Shown: in pieces, positions 34,573-43,285 of the stretch
Layout of the letters: every line of letters begins with the position of its first letter
Numbering within the stretch: the first letter of the stretch is position 1
Assembly: GCF_014201875.1 (NCBI RefSeq)
Contig: NZ_JACHFL010000020.1
Span: forward strand, 1-64,000
DNA: 64,000 nucleotides
Direction: 5' to 3'
Source: Deinococcus humi
Lineage (GTDB): Bacteria > Deinococcota > Deinococci > Deinococcales > Deinococcaceae
Translations under genes and position numbers: made by a program
Notes under the pieces: model-generated
Database searches by the model: none
What the model was told of the DNA's origin: nothing
Seen by the model: only the letters and a program-made list of their open reading frames with translations

Positions 34573-35628
34573 ATGAACCTGCCACCTGCCCCAGCTCCTC
34601 CCCAGCCTGAACAGGCTTCCACGCTGCCTGCTGATCCAGCCGGGCTGGTGCGGTGGATTCCCCCGCTCGCGGCGGCCATCGGCCTGCTGATTCTGGTGTT
34701 CCTGCGCATCGCTGCCCCGCCGTACGTGGGCCTCCTGAGCCTGATCATTGTCTACGGCAGCCTGGCTCGGTTCGGCCCACGCACCTTCAGAGCCCCCCTG
34801 CTCCACAGCGCCGCGCCGGTCTACGCCCTCACCCTGCTGCTGGCCTGGGGCCTGGCGCTGTACCGGTTGCCGGACCATCCCGCCACGCCGATGGTCCGCC
34901 TGGCCGTTCTGCTGCACCTCACCACTGTGTACGTCTTTCTGTTTGTGCGGGGGTCACCGGCGGGCGCGGCCCGCTGGGCCTGGGGCACCCTGACCCTGCT
35001 GATTCTCACCGCACTGCCCCACGCCTGGCGGACGCTGGGTCAGACCGGGGTCTTCGACAGCCTGACCCTGCCGGTGACCCTGCTGTTTTCTCACGGCGCG
35101 CTGATCACGGCACTCCACCTGTTCAGCACCTTTCGGGAGCGGGCGGCCTACAGCGAGGGACGGGCACAGGCGCTGGATGAACTGGCCCACCGTGACGCGC
35201 TGACCGGCCTGCTCAACCGCCGCGCGCTCGAGCGTGACCTGGAGGCGGTGGTGGCCGCCTCCAGCGCGGGGCTGCGCCTGGCCGTGGTGGACGTCGACGG
35301 CCTTAAGGCGGTCAACGACCGTCTGGGACACGCGGCGGGGGACGATCTGCTGCGCCGGTTCGCTCAGGGCTTTGCGCAGGAGGTGGGCGCGCTCGGGCAG
35401 GTGTACCGGATCAGCGGAGATGAGTTCGCGCTGCTGTTGCCGGAAGGGGCACTCGCGGCCGAGGGCCTCATCGGCCGGGTCACCCAGACGGTGCAGGCGG
35501 TGTATCCGGGGGCGGCGGCCAGTGTGGGAACAGCCCGCTGGCGGGCCGGGGAAACGGCGGGGGCCTGGCTGTCGCGCGCGGACGGGGCGATGTACCGGCA
35601 CAAGCGCCGGGGCGGTCCAGGCCGGTGA
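34573..35628 (+). CDS. membrane diguanylate cyclase (GGDEF), paralogue 1
   Basis: 351 residues from ATG 34573. Six membrane segments occupy about 25-195 (LVRWIPPLAAAIGLLILVF ... PVTLLFSHGALITALHLF). A linker helix and the GGDEF domain follow (HRDALTGLLNRRALERDL, VVDVDGLKAVNDRLGHAAGDDLL, RISGDEFALLLP). The active loop reads SGDEF (281-285); Ser at the first position is tolerated in active cyclases. It makes c-di-GMP from GTP, with a membrane sensory module of unknown ligand. It is closely similar to the protein at 48085-49149 over the whole length. The start could be a few codons earlier. Confidence 0.88.
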   Translation: MNLPPAPAPPQPEQASTLPADPAGLVRWIPPLAAAIGLLILVFLRIAAPPYVGLLSLIIVYGSLARFGPRTFRAPLLHSAAPVYALTLLLAWGLALYRLPDHPATPMVRLAVLLHLTTVYVFLFVRGSPAGAARWAWGTLTLLILTALPHAWRTLGQTGVFDSLTLPVTLLFSHGALITALHLFSTFRERAAYSEGRAQALDELAHRDALTGLLNRRALERDLEAVVAASSAGLRLAVVDVDGLKAVNDRLGHAAGDDLLRRFAQGFAQEVGALGQVYRISGDEFALLLPEGALAAEGLIGRVTQTVQAVYPGAAASVGTARWRAGETAGAWLSRADGAMYRHKRRGGPGR

Positions 35629-35776
35629 ATCGGCCAACTCCACCCTTCGCCTGTCCGCAGCCAACGCCGCGACGGGCCGGCACCCCCCACCCATTCGATG
35701 ATCCGCGGTGGGCGCAAGGAGACGGGGCGGGGACCGCTGGAGCCCGGCCCAGCACACAGCGTCAACAGGGGAAGGG

Positions 35777-36022
35777 ATGAAGCATCCGGACGGCACGCCG
35801 ATGACGCCCGAAGAGTGGAGTGTGGAGCGGCTGTGGCGCTGGGAACGACTGAACCGGCAGCAGCGCTCGTTGCACCCTGTCGCCCAGCGGTTCTTGCCTC
35901 TGTTCAAGCGGTACGCCGAGGGGGAGCTGGGCAACATGGCCGAGCTGATTGACGCGCTGGAACGTGACCAGGCCCAGCGCTGCACGCTGCAGAACCTGGA
36001 CACCCCTGAAGGCTCCGAATAA
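35777..36022 (+). CDS. small hypothetical protein
   Basis: 81 residues. The ATG follows GGGGAAGGG. Predicted helical: EEWSVERLWRWERLNRQQRSLHPVAQRFLPLFKRYAEGELGNMAELIDALERDQAQR. No signal peptide or membrane part. It lies between the GGDEF and HD-GYP genes on the same strand and could be an accessory of c-di-GMP signalling. No family recognised. Confidence 0.55.
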   Translation: MKHPDGTPMTPEEWSVERLWRWERLNRQQRSLHPVAQRFLPLFKRYAEGELGNMAELIDALERDQAQRCTLQNLDTPEGSE

Positions 36023-36260
36023 AAGCCGCTTGCCCCACCAGCCCTTTCGGCGGTCACTGAGGACGATGGTGGCTGGCTCCAGCCCATCCCAGCCTCTGAG
36101 ACAGGGTCTTCACCCAGCGCTGATGCGCCTCGTCGTGCCTGGTCATAACCCGGGGATGGTGGAGCACTCGAGTGCGCACCAGCGTTTGTGATCGGTCTCT
36201 CCCCCATTGGATGAAGTTTTTCGGCGTCCGCCCGGCCTTGATGCGCATCACGCCCCCCCC

Positions 36261-36266
36261 TACACT
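36261..36266 (+). promoter_or_regulatory. -10 box of a leaderless HD-GYP gene
   Basis: TACACT ends 6 nt before the GTG at 36273. The same TACACT precedes the MgtC gene (43443-43448) at 7 nt. Supports choosing GTG 36273 as the start. Confidence 0.45.
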
Positions 36267-36272
36267 TCGCGG

Positions 36273-37232
36273 GTGACCCATCTGTCCCCCATGACGCTGG
36301 GGCCGGCACCGGAATACCGGCGTCTCGTCGAGGAGATGCCCATCATGCTCTGGACCGCCGACGCCGCCGGCCGCTGGACCCATGTCAATGGCCGCTGGAC
36401 CGAGTACACCGGCCTGATCGGCGAGGCCCAGGGCTTCGGGTTTGAGGCCGCCCTGCACCCGGATGACGTGGCCCCCACCCTGGAAGTGTGGACCGCGGCC
36501 ATTCACAGCGGACAGCCTTACGACATCGAATACCGGCTGCGCGATACCCACGGCCAGCACCGCTGGTTCGTCGTGCGAGGACGCAAGGTCAGCGCCCCAG
36601 GTGCGGACGACGTGACCTGGGTGGGCAGTTGCACCGACATCGACGCGCAAAAGCAGGCCGAGGTGGCCGCCCTGAACGCGCAGCGCGCCGCGGTGCGCGC
36701 CCTGGGATTGGCGCTGGAAGTGAGGGATGGAGATACCGGGGGGCACACGGACCGGGTGGTGGGGCAGGCCCTGGCCCTTGGACGGGCGTTGGGACTCGGT
36801 GCGGCGGATCTGGAAGCCCTCGAACTGGGCGCGACCCTGCACGACGTGGGGAAGATTGGCATTCCAGACCAGGTGCTGCGCAAGCCCGCTGCCCTGGACC
36901 TGGATGAGCGGATGCTCATTCAAGCCCATCCCGCCCAGGGCGCACGCTTCGCCGCCGCGCTGGGCCTCTTGCCACCCGCCGCGCTGGGGGTCATCCGCCA
37001 CCACCATGAACGCTGGGACGGACAGGGCTATCCCGACGAACTGGCCTGGGACCAGATTCCGTTGCTGGCGCGCATCTTTGCGGTGGTGGACGTATACGAC
37101 GCGCTGGTCAGCGTGCGGCCGTACAAGGCGGCCTGGACGCCGGAACAGGCTCAGGCGGAGATCGAGCGGCAGGCGGGCACCCAATTTGATCCGCAGGTGG
37201 TGCGCGTGTTCCTGGCACTGACTTCCGGGTGA
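36273..37232 (+). CDS. PAS-HD-GYP c-di-GMP phosphodiesterase
   Basis: 319 residues from GTG 36273 (an upstream in-frame ATG at 36207 and a downstream ATG at 36291 are alternatives). A PAS domain lies at about 10-125 (YRRLVEEMPIMLWTADAAGRWTHVNGRWTEYTGL, HPDD, YRLRDTHGQHRWFVVRGR). The HD-GYP domain follows, with the first His in GGHTDRVV, HD in LHDVGKIGIPDQVLRKP, HHHERWDGQGYP containing GYP, and D in VVDVYDAL. All metal ligands are visible, so it should hydrolyse c-di-GMP. It is encoded after a GGDEF protein and before a PATAN/GTPase unit. Confidence 0.88.
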   Translation: MTHLSPMTLGPAPEYRRLVEEMPIMLWTADAAGRWTHVNGRWTEYTGLIGEAQGFGFEAALHPDDVAPTLEVWTAAIHSGQPYDIEYRLRDTHGQHRWFVVRGRKVSAPGADDVTWVGSCTDIDAQKQAEVAALNAQRAAVRALGLALEVRDGDTGGHTDRVVGQALALGRALGLGAADLEALELGATLHDVGKIGIPDQVLRKPAALDLDERMLIQAHPAQGARFAAALGLLPPAALGVIRHHHERWDGQGYPDELAWDQIPLLARIFAVVDVYDALVSVRPYKAAWTPEQAQAEIERQAGTQFDPQVVRVFLALTSG

Positions 37233-37746
37233 GCGGCCTCTGTGCTGCGTTGTGAACAACCGATCCCCCATTCTCTTGCAAACGCAAGGGTCAGTGACAC
37301 GCCCCTCCCCCGCCTTGAACAGGGCAGCGGGCACGCTCGAGCGGACCGTTTGTCCGGCCGCTGTCCTCGCGGCGCGGGCGGGCACCCAACCCGTGCCGCA
37401 AAGCTCACAGAACACTAACAGGCGCCGTTCGCCCGTCGGGCTTATTTTTTCCTCATTTTCCATCGTTCCAGCCGTTAGGAGGTCGATTCAGGCCCTACAC
37501 AGCCGTGCTGGGCGGGGGCACCCGATGGGCGGCTGTGGCCGGTCAAGATCGCTGGCAACGGCGTTCTGCCCATGACTTCGCCTTGACGTCGTTCCTGAAG
37601 TGTAGGGCTTGATACCTCATTCAGGAGGACGCCCCGCCCAGTGATGAATTTGTCACATTGAACCGGATACAACTAAACCCGGCCAGCAGATGCTGCGGCT
37701 GCTTCCCGTCTCAGACACCCTTTCTCGTCTCTTACAAGGAGTTGAT
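37233..37746. other. intergenic region before the PATAN/GTPase unit
   Basis: No gene. A weak hairpin GCCC-GTC-GGGC followed by TTATTTTTT (37431-37450) may terminate the HD-GYP transcript. The remaining 300 bases presumably contain the promoter of the 37747 operon, but no clear -35/-10 pair was found. Confidence 0.4.
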
Positions 37747-38493
37747 ATGGCCCTGTTCGGCGACCTTAAACACCAAACGCTCGCTGACCTGGCAAAAGTC
37801 CTGCACCGCCACACCGGGACGTTGTTTTTTCATGCCGCCTATCAGGGCAAGACCGTTGAATTGGTGTTGAACAGAGGGCAGCTGCGTGCGATGTACCTGG
37901 ACGGATTTCCGGTGGAAGCCCTGGCCCGGGCACGGGGCATCCTCTATCAGCTGCACACCCAGAGTCACGGGGCCTTCGAGTTCCACCGACAGGCCCTGCT
38001 CGTGGGCGACGTTCGTTTCTATGATCAGCCGTTCGCCAGCCTGGTTCACGAGCTGGTCGAGTCGGCGAGTCCTGGGACGACCGGACCGGTGATTCCCGAC
38101 GATCAACTGCCGCATCCCGAGACACGCTTCGTGCCCGTGCCCCATTCCCCGCCCGTGCCCGGTTCGCTCGCGTCACTCTGGACCCTCGTGCAACCCCACC
38201 TGACGGGGGGCAGCAGCGCCGCCGAACTCGCGCCGCAGCTGGGGCTGTCACCACACGACATGCAGACGGTCCTGTACCGGCTGCGGGCCATGGACCTGAT
38301 CGCGCCCCAGCGGGCGGCGGTCTCACGCCCACCACCCACGGCCCACCATCCGGCGCTGCCGCATGGACACGGGATCTTCACCGTAGATGACCTCGTGCCC
38401 GTCACGCTCCCCCCCACTTCTCCTGCCCCCCAACCGCTGGTGCAGCGTTTGCTGGGTGCGCTTCGCCGCTTCACCCAGGGAGGCGCCGCATGA
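37747..38493 (+). CDS. DUF4388 (PATAN) domain protein
   Basis: 248 residues. The PATAN/DUF4388 domain is at about 1-105 (LADLAKVLHRHTGTLFFHAAYQGKTVELVLNRGQLRAMYLDG, then LYQLHTQSHGAFEFHRQAL). A second part about 135-190 is a possible winged helix (LWTLVQPHLTGGSSAAELAPQLGLSPHDMQTVLYRLRAMDLI), followed by a Pro/His-rich tail. PATAN domains occur with roadblock proteins, receivers and GTPases in surface-behaviour signalling. AAGGAG lies 6 nt before ATG, and the gene overlaps the GTPase gene by 4 bases. Confidence 0.8.
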   Translation: MALFGDLKHQTLADLAKVLHRHTGTLFFHAAYQGKTVELVLNRGQLRAMYLDGFPVEALARARGILYQLHTQSHGAFEFHRQALLVGDVRFYDQPFASLVHELVESASPGTTGPVIPDDQLPHPETRFVPVPHSPPVPGSLASLWTLVQPHLTGGSSAAELAPQLGLSPHDMQTVLYRLRAMDLIAPQRAAVSRPPPTAHHPALPHGHGIFTVDDLVPVTLPPTSPAPQPLVQRLLGALRRFTQGGAA

Positions 38494-39050
38494 CCGCCAC
38501 CGAGGCGCCGCTCAAGCTGGTGGTCTCCGGGCCTGTTGGCGCCGGCAAGACCACCTTTGTCCAGACCATCTCCGAGACCCCCGTCGTCGCCACCGAGGCC
38601 GAGGCCAGCGAGGACATCGGCAAGACACACACCACCGTCGCCTTCGACTTCGGCACCCTGCGCCTGGACGGTCAGGACGTGCACCTGTACGGCACGCCCG
38701 GCCAGGACCGCTTCAACTTCATGTGGGAAGTGTTGTGCGAGGGCGCCCTCGGACTGGTGCTGCTGGTGGCCGGAGACCGCCCCGAGGACTTTGCCCACGC
38801 CCGCAACATGCTCGATTTCATCACCAGCCGCATTCCGGTGCCGTTTCTGGTGGGCGTGACCCGGCAGGATCAGGCCTCGGTGTGGCTGCCGGAGGACGTG
38901 GCGTTGTACTTCGGCCTGCCTGAAACGCAGGTGGTGGGCCTGAACGCCACCTGCCCGGATCAGGTGCGCCGGACGCTGGCCACTCTGCTGGAACTGCAGC
39001 TGGCCCCAGCGCTGCGGACCGAACACCACCCTTCCCCCTTCATCCACTGA
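38490..39050 (+). CDS. small Ras-like GTPase (MglA/Rup-like)
   Basis: 186 residues. P-loop GPVGAGKTT is at 14-22, a switch I Thr in KTHTTVAFDF, and G3 GTPGQDRF (68-75) replaces DxxG with Gly-Thr-Pro-Gly, a Rup-family trait. The G4 motif is TRQD (124-127) instead of NKxD, and LNATC is the likely G5. It overlaps the upstream PATAN gene by 4 bases and is followed by a roadblock protein, the usual GAP/GEF-like partner of such GTPases. Likely a cytoplasmic switch controlling polarity or surface behaviour; target unknown. Confidence 0.87.
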   Translation: MTATEAPLKLVVSGPVGAGKTTFVQTISETPVVATEAEASEDIGKTHTTVAFDFGTLRLDGQDVHLYGTPGQDRFNFMWEVLCEGALGLVLLVAGDRPEDFAHARNMLDFITSRIPVPFLVGVTRQDQASVWLPEDVALYFGLPETQVVGLNATCPDQVRRTLATLLELQLAPALRTEHHPSPFIH

Positions 39051-39113
39051 CCCTTCTGAATTCGCCTTTTTTCACGTGTCCCGGGAGCACCCCCTTCCCG
39101 GAAAGGATCCACC

Positions 39114-39491
39114 ATGACCGCCACCATGAGCAAGCAAGACCAGCTGACCTCCACCCTCACCACCCTGCGCGGCGCGCTGCCTGAACTGCGCGGCGCGCTG
39201 GTGGCCACCGTCGACGGCCTGCCCATCGCGCAGGACATGGGCGGCGGCGTGGACGCCAACCGCGTGGCGGCCATGGCCGCCACCGCCCTGGGGCTGGGCA
39301 AGCGCATCAACGACACCCTGGGTTCGGGCCAGCTCACCGACATGAGTGTGGGCGGCACCGATGGGCAGGTCTACATCTACGCTGCGGGCAAGAAAGGCGT
39401 GTTGGCCGTTGTCGCGCCCGCGGGCGTCAATCTGGGGCTGCTGCACATGGAAGCCCGCGACGCGGCCCAGAGCGTCTCCATCATCCTGTAA
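39114..39491 (+). CDS. roadblock/LC7 domain protein
   Basis: 125 residues, essentially one roadblock/LC7 domain (LTTLRGALPELRGALVATVDGLPIAQDM...VAAMAATALGLGKRINDTLGSGQLTDMSVGGTDGQVYIYAAGKKGVLAVVAPAGVNLGLLHMEARDAAQ). ATG 39114 is preceded by AAAGGAT; ATG 39126 is an alternative. In relatives such proteins regulate the nucleotide cycle of the cognate small GTPase, whose gene is 63 bases upstream. Confidence 0.87.
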   Translation: MTATMSKQDQLTSTLTTLRGALPELRGALVATVDGLPIAQDMGGGVDANRVAAMAATALGLGKRINDTLGSGQLTDMSVGGTDGQVYIYAAGKKGVLAVVAPAGVNLGLLHMEARDAAQSVSIIL

Positions 39492-39657
39492 GGCCAGCAC
39501 TGCCGCTCACTGTTCGTCACCCTGATGTCCTGCGAGCGGCAGCGAACACCCGCACCGCCATCTGGAGCACCAACGCTCCCTTCCCGGAGGCCCCATGGCC
39601 ACACTGTCCACTTCACTCGCGGGGCTGCTCGGCACCCTGTACCCAAGGAGAACTCCC

Positions 39658-40134
39658 ATGACTGCCACCATTGCTCCCCTGCGCCCTCAGCTGGGCGACT
39701 TCAGCTCCATCGTCTGCTTCAAGGCCGTGATCGTCGGTGTCGAGGATACCCTCGGCCCAGACGGCGCCGCCGTGGTCTTTATCCGCGCGGGCAAGGTGCG
39801 GGGCCGGAATCTGGCCACCGAGCTGGGCGTGGCCGGCAGCAACGTCCCCGTCGAGCAACTCGCGGGACTGCTGAACGCGGCCATCGGTAAGGACGGGACC
39901 TGCCTGGCGGCCGTGACCGCGTCCTACCGCGAGGGCGAGGACATTGTCATCGAGACCCAGGACACCATGTGTCTGGCGGGCGAGGCCCTGGGCAGTGACC
40001 GCAAGTGCACCTTCACGCTGGGCGCGGTGTGGGGCGCGCTGGAAGCCATCACCGGCGAGCTGTTCACGGGCGAACACACCGACAGCGTGCTGCGCGGCGG
40101 CACCAGCGACAAGTTCGTCTTCAGCCCGCTTTAA
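39658..40134 (+). CDS. conserved companion of the GTPase/roadblock unit, unknown fold
   Basis: 158 residues. AAGGAG sits before ATG 39658. The sequence (FSSIVCFKAVIVGVEDTLGPDGAAVVFIRAGKVRGRNLATELG, TCLAAVTASYREGEDIVIETQDTMCLAGEALGSDRKCTFTLGAVWGALEAITGEL) has three cysteines and a shape reminiscent of V4R/heme-NO-type sensor domains, but I am not certain. A strong terminator follows directly (40147), so it is the last gene of the PATAN-GTPase-roadblock operon. Perhaps the signal input. Confidence 0.7.
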   Translation: MTATIAPLRPQLGDFSSIVCFKAVIVGVEDTLGPDGAAVVFIRAGKVRGRNLATELGVAGSNVPVEQLAGLLNAAIGKDGTCLAAVTASYREGEDIVIETQDTMCLAGEALGSDRKCTFTLGAVWGALEAITGELFTGEHTDSVLRGGTSDKFVFSPL

Positions 40135-40146
40135 GCGGTGTGCAGC

Positions 40147-40180
40147 GCCCTCACCAGTCCTGGTGAGGGCGTTTCGTTGT
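40147..40180 (+). terminator. intrinsic terminator of the PATAN/GTPase operon
   Basis: A perfect 10-bp stem GCCCTCACCA/TGGTGAGGGC (40147-40156, 40161-40170), loop GTCC, is followed by GTTTCGTTGT. Confidence 0.8.
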
Positions 40181-40202
40181 CCGCCCTTCAGACAGGTGAT
40201 GC

Positions 40203-40832
40203 ATGATGAGAGCTTCCGCGCCGGCGGTCAGTGCCCGGTCACACAGGCCCGCCACCTCCGAACAACCTGAACACCCCATGCGGCTGGCCCGATGCGCCGC
40301 AGCATGGTCGCCAACCGCCCATGCTGGACGGGTGGCGCTGTTGGCCGTCGCGGTCGCGCGACAGCTGGAATTGCCTGCGGCTCAGGTACGCGAGGTGTAC
40401 CGGGCAGGCCTGATTCATGATCTGGGCAAGCTGTTCGTGCCGCCTCAGGTGCGCCGCAAGCCCACGGCGCTCACCGCGCACGAGTGGGGCCAGATGCAGC
40501 GTCATCCGGTATACAGCGCCCGCCTGATCCGCCTGCTGCCTGGATTGTCCCGTACGGTCCGGCGGGCCGCACGGCATCACCATGAACGCTGGGACGGCAC
40601 GGGCTATCCGGCTGGTCTTTCTGGCGAGGCCATTCCCCTGCTGGCGCGGATTCTGGCGGTGTGTGATGTCTACGACGCGCTCAGTTCGCCGCGCAGTTAC
40701 AAGCGGGCGTGGGAGCCGGGGGCCGTACAGCGGGAGTTCAAGGCCCAGACCGGCAGCCACTTCGATCCGCAAATCGTGGCGGCACTGGGCGAAGTGCTGC
40801 GCTGGCCGTTCCACTCAGGCTCCAAGACCTGA
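40203..40832 (+). CDS. HD-GYP domain protein, no sensor domain
   Basis: 209 residues. ATG 40203 has AGGTGAT upstream; ATG 40206 and 40278 are alternatives. HD is in LIHDLGKLFVPPQVRRKP, the HHHERWDGTGYP motif includes GYP, and D is in VCDVYDALSSPRSYKRAW. A first His is in TAHAGRVALLAVAVARQL. It should be a c-di-GMP phosphodiesterase, lacking the PAS domain of the protein at 36273, to which its catalytic half is clearly similar. It follows the terminator at 40147, so it probably has its own promoter. Confidence 0.85.
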   Translation: MMRASAPAVSARSHRPATSEQPEHPMRLARCAAAWSPTAHAGRVALLAVAVARQLELPAAQVREVYRAGLIHDLGKLFVPPQVRRKPTALTAHEWGQMQRHPVYSARLIRLLPGLSRTVRRAARHHHERWDGTGYPAGLSGEAIPLLARILAVCDVYDALSSPRSYKRAWEPGAVQREFKAQTGSHFDPQIVAALGEVLRWPFHSGSKT

Positions 40833-40988
40833 GCCTGTTGGAGAGTCAGACCGTCAGCCTCATTGAATCTTACCCCCATTTCTCGTTTCATTCCGATATG
40901 ACCGGCTGGACTGCTCAAAACGCTGGCTCGGCCTGGCGACCTTAGGAAACGTGCTGAGGCTCTCTACGGGTAGTTTCAGACTGTCAGT

Positions 40989-41098
40989 TTTGGGTATACC
41001 CCAACTGGACGTCAGATGGAGGGCTGAAAAGCGTCAGATTAGGGTTGATTTTAGCGTTATCCGACAGTAGGCTGTCGGGGTCTAGACCCTAACCTGAC
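40989..41098. repeat. palindromic site next to the resolvase (possible res/recombination site)
   Basis: Nested inverted repeats: outer GTCAGATTAGGGT (41033-41045) with ACCCTAACCTGAC (41086-41098), 12 of 13 matching. Inside lies a perfect hairpin CCGACAG-TAGG-CTGTCGG (41061-41078). A further near-palindrome TTGGGTATACCCCAA lies at 40989-41005. The block ends 10 bp before the resolvase ATG, where serine resolvases usually have their res site. It may also serve as the gene's operator. Confidence 0.55.
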
Positions 41099-41108
41099 AG
41101 GAGCCGCC

Positions 41109-41688
41109 ATGAATAAATCCACCAGAGGCCACCGCCTCGGCTACACCCGCGTCTCGTCCGAATGACCAGAACACCATCCGCCAACTGGATGGGCTGAGCT
41201 TCGACAAGGTCTTCACCGACAAGGTGAGCGGCGGCAATGCCCAGCGCCCGCAGTTGACCGCCCTGCTGGGTCACGCCCGCGAGGGGGACACCGTGGTAGT
41301 GCACAGCATGGACCGCCTGGCCCGCAATCTCGATGACCTGCGCTCCCTGGTCAACGGGCTGACGGAGAAGGGCGTGCGCGTCGAGTTCATCAAGGAAGGG
41401 CTGACCTTTACTGGAGAGGATTCCGCGATGTCCAAGCTGCTCCTGAGCGTGATGGGGGCCTTTGCGGAGTTCGAGCGTTCCCTGATCCGCGAGCGCCAGC
41501 GCGAAGGCATCACGGCGGCCAAAAAGGCTGGGGGGTACAAGGGACGCAGAAAGACCCTGACCGCTGCCCAGGTCAGTGAGTTGCAGCGGCGCGCGGAGAA
41601 GGGCGAGTCGAAAGCCAGCCTCGCCAGAGACCTCGGGATTAGCCGGGAGACGGTCTATCAGTATCTCAAGACCGCACGGGACGTATAA
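41109..41688 (+). pseudogene. serine resolvase/invertase, frameshifted after codon 18
   Basis: ATG 41109 with AGGAG upstream reads MNKSTRGHRLGYTRVSSE, then TGA at 41163-41165. One extra T at 41163 causes the shift: without it the frame continues DQNTIRQLDGLSFDKVFTDKVSGGNAQRPQL, the normal resolvase sequence. The remainder is complete (HSMDRLARNLDDLRSLVNGL, MGAFAEFERSLIRERQREGI) with a C-terminal HTH (SKASLARDLGISRETVYQYL). The catalytic Ser (YTRVSS) is on the short side of the break. Either a real frameshift or an indel error. Confidence 0.85.
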
Positions 41689-41806
41689 ATTGGACACCGG
41701 GTGCATACCGCGCTATCCTGTGCAACATCAAAGGCGACCTCCGGGTCGCCTTCTTCATGCCAGCCCCCTACCCCACGCCCCTCATTCCGCTCACCGAGGT
41801 CAAAAG

Positions 41807-42319
41807 ATGAACTGGGGATTGGCCAGTGGACTGACGGTGGCGCTCGCGCTCTGGACGAGCCAGTTCCTGCCCCTCGGTGCGGTCCCAGCATTCGCTTTCG
41901 CCTGGCTCCTTCACTGGCTGCTGATGATTGTGGCGGTCAAGGTTGTCCCTCAGAGCCTCCGCAGGACGGCTGGACCCCTCACCTTCAACGTGGGACCGAG
42001 TGAGTTCCAGTGGTACCGGAGGCTGGGGGTAAGGGCTTTTGACCGGGGCCTCGATCTGATCGGATGGAACTGGATGATTCGGGAGGCCAGAGGGTATACC
42101 GGGAAGCGGGGGGCGCTTGCGGGATTGGCGGAGGAGACCTGGCGTTCCGAACTGGGCCACGCCTGGGCGTTCCTGACCACCTGTCTGATCGCCCTTCCAC
42201 TGTGGTTTTCGCAGTCAGACGTGGTCACTGGGTTGCTGGTGCTGACGGTGCCTTTGCACGTCTACCCCATGATGTTGCAGCGCCTGCTGCGCTGGCGCAT
42301 TCAGCAGCTTCAGGGGTAA
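41807..42319 (+). CDS. membrane protein, CrtO-like (carotenoid acyltransferase-type)
   Basis: 170 residues from ATG 41807. Four membrane segments (about 3-20, 27-45, 112-128, 133-150). The central sequence GPSEFQWYRRLGVRAFDRGL and the later AEETWRSELGHAWAF resemble the glycosyl-4,4'-diaponeurosporenoate acyltransferase (CrtO) family by my recollection of its WYRRLGVRRF and ELGH motifs. No carotenoid gene is nearby, so the substrate is uncertain and the family call moderate. Convergent with the DUF808 gene. Confidence 0.6.
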   Translation: MNWGLASGLTVALALWTSQFLPLGAVPAFAFAWLLHWLLMIVAVKVVPQSLRRTAGPLTFNVGPSEFQWYRRLGVRAFDRGLDLIGWNWMIREARGYTGKRGALAGLAEETWRSELGHAWAFLTTCLIALPLWFSQSDVVTGLLVLTVPLHVYPMMLQRLLRWRIQQLQG

Positions 42320-42343
42320 ACGAAGATGGCCCGCCAAGGCCCT

Positions 42344-43285
42344 TTAATGCGCCCCGCCCTTCTTTGGCCTCAGGTGCAGCGCCGCCACGATGAGTCCGCC
42401 CAGCAGCACGCCCACGAGGGCAGACCCCAGCGTTTCCACCAGCCACTCCACCACGCCCGCTGCGAAAGGGATGGCCCCGCCCGCTGCTAGCGCCAATTCG
42501 TGCAGCGTGTGGGCGGGCCAGCTCAACCCAAACTTGTCCAGCCCGTCGGTGATGATGTGACCGCCCACCCACAGCATCGCCGCCGTGCCGATTACCGACA
42601 GCGCCGACATCACCACTGGCATGCCCTTGACCAAGCCGCGCCCCACTGCCTGCGCCGTCCTGGAACCAGTAGCCGCCAGCCGCACGCCAAGATCGTCAGC
42701 CTTCACGATCAAGCCCACCACGCCGTACACCAGCGCCGTGATCATCAGCGCCACCAGCACCAGGATCAGCGCGCGGGAAAAGAGGGGCTGCGCGGCCACT
42801 TCCGCCAGCGAGATTGCCATGATTTCCGCCGACAGGATGAAATCGGTGCGGATTGCGCCCGAGACCATCTTCTCCTCGTGGGCGTCGCTGGCGAGCTTGA
42901 TGACGTCCTCTCCCTCTGGGTTGTGGTGGCCCCAGACCGCCTCGTACAGCTTCTCGGCCCCCTCGAAACACAGGTACGCCCCGCCCACCATCAGCAGCGG
43001 ATTCAGTGCCCACGGCAGAAACTGGCTCAGCAGCAGCGCGGCGGGCAAAATAAACACGATCTTGTTTTTCAGCGAACCCCTGGCGATGCGCCAGATGATC
43101 GGCAGTTCGCGGTCCGGCGTGAAGCCCGTGACATAACGGGGCGTGACCGCCGTGTCGTCCACCACCACGCCAATGGCCTTGACCCCGGCCTTGCCCGCCG
43201 CCGCGCCGATGTCGTCGATAGAGGCGGCGGCCAGTTTGGCCAGGGCGGCCACGTCATCGAGCAGGGCGACGAGGCCGCCGCTCAT
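42344..43285 (-). CDS. DUF808 membrane protein
   Basis: 313 residues from the ATG of MSGGLVALLDDVAALAKLAAASIDDI, the conserved family start (the frame extends 11 codons further). The family signature region VVVDDTAVTPRYVTGFTPDRELPIIWRIARGSLKNK is complete. About six membrane segments follow (LPAALLLSQFLPWALNPLLMVGGAYLCFEG, LILVLVALMITALVYGVVGLIV, VMSALSVIGTAAMLWVGGHII, and a C-terminal LGGLIVAALHL). Family function unknown (Escherichia coli YedI relative). Single gene. Confidence 0.85.
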   Translation of the reverse strand: MSGGLVALLDDVAALAKLAAASIDDIGAAAGKAGVKAIGVVVDDTAVTPRYVTGFTPDRELPIIWRIARGSLKNKIVFILPAALLLSQFLPWALNPLLMVGGAYLCFEGAEKLYEAVWGHHNPEGEDVIKLASDAHEEKMVSGAIRTDFILSAEIMAISLAEVAAQPLFSRALILVLVALMITALVYGVVGLIVKADDLGVRLAATGSRTAQAVGRGLVKGMPVVMSALSVIGTAAMLWVGGHIITDGLDKFGLSWPAHTLHELALAAGGAIPFAAGVVEWLVETLGSALVGVLLGGLIVAALHLRPKKGGAH

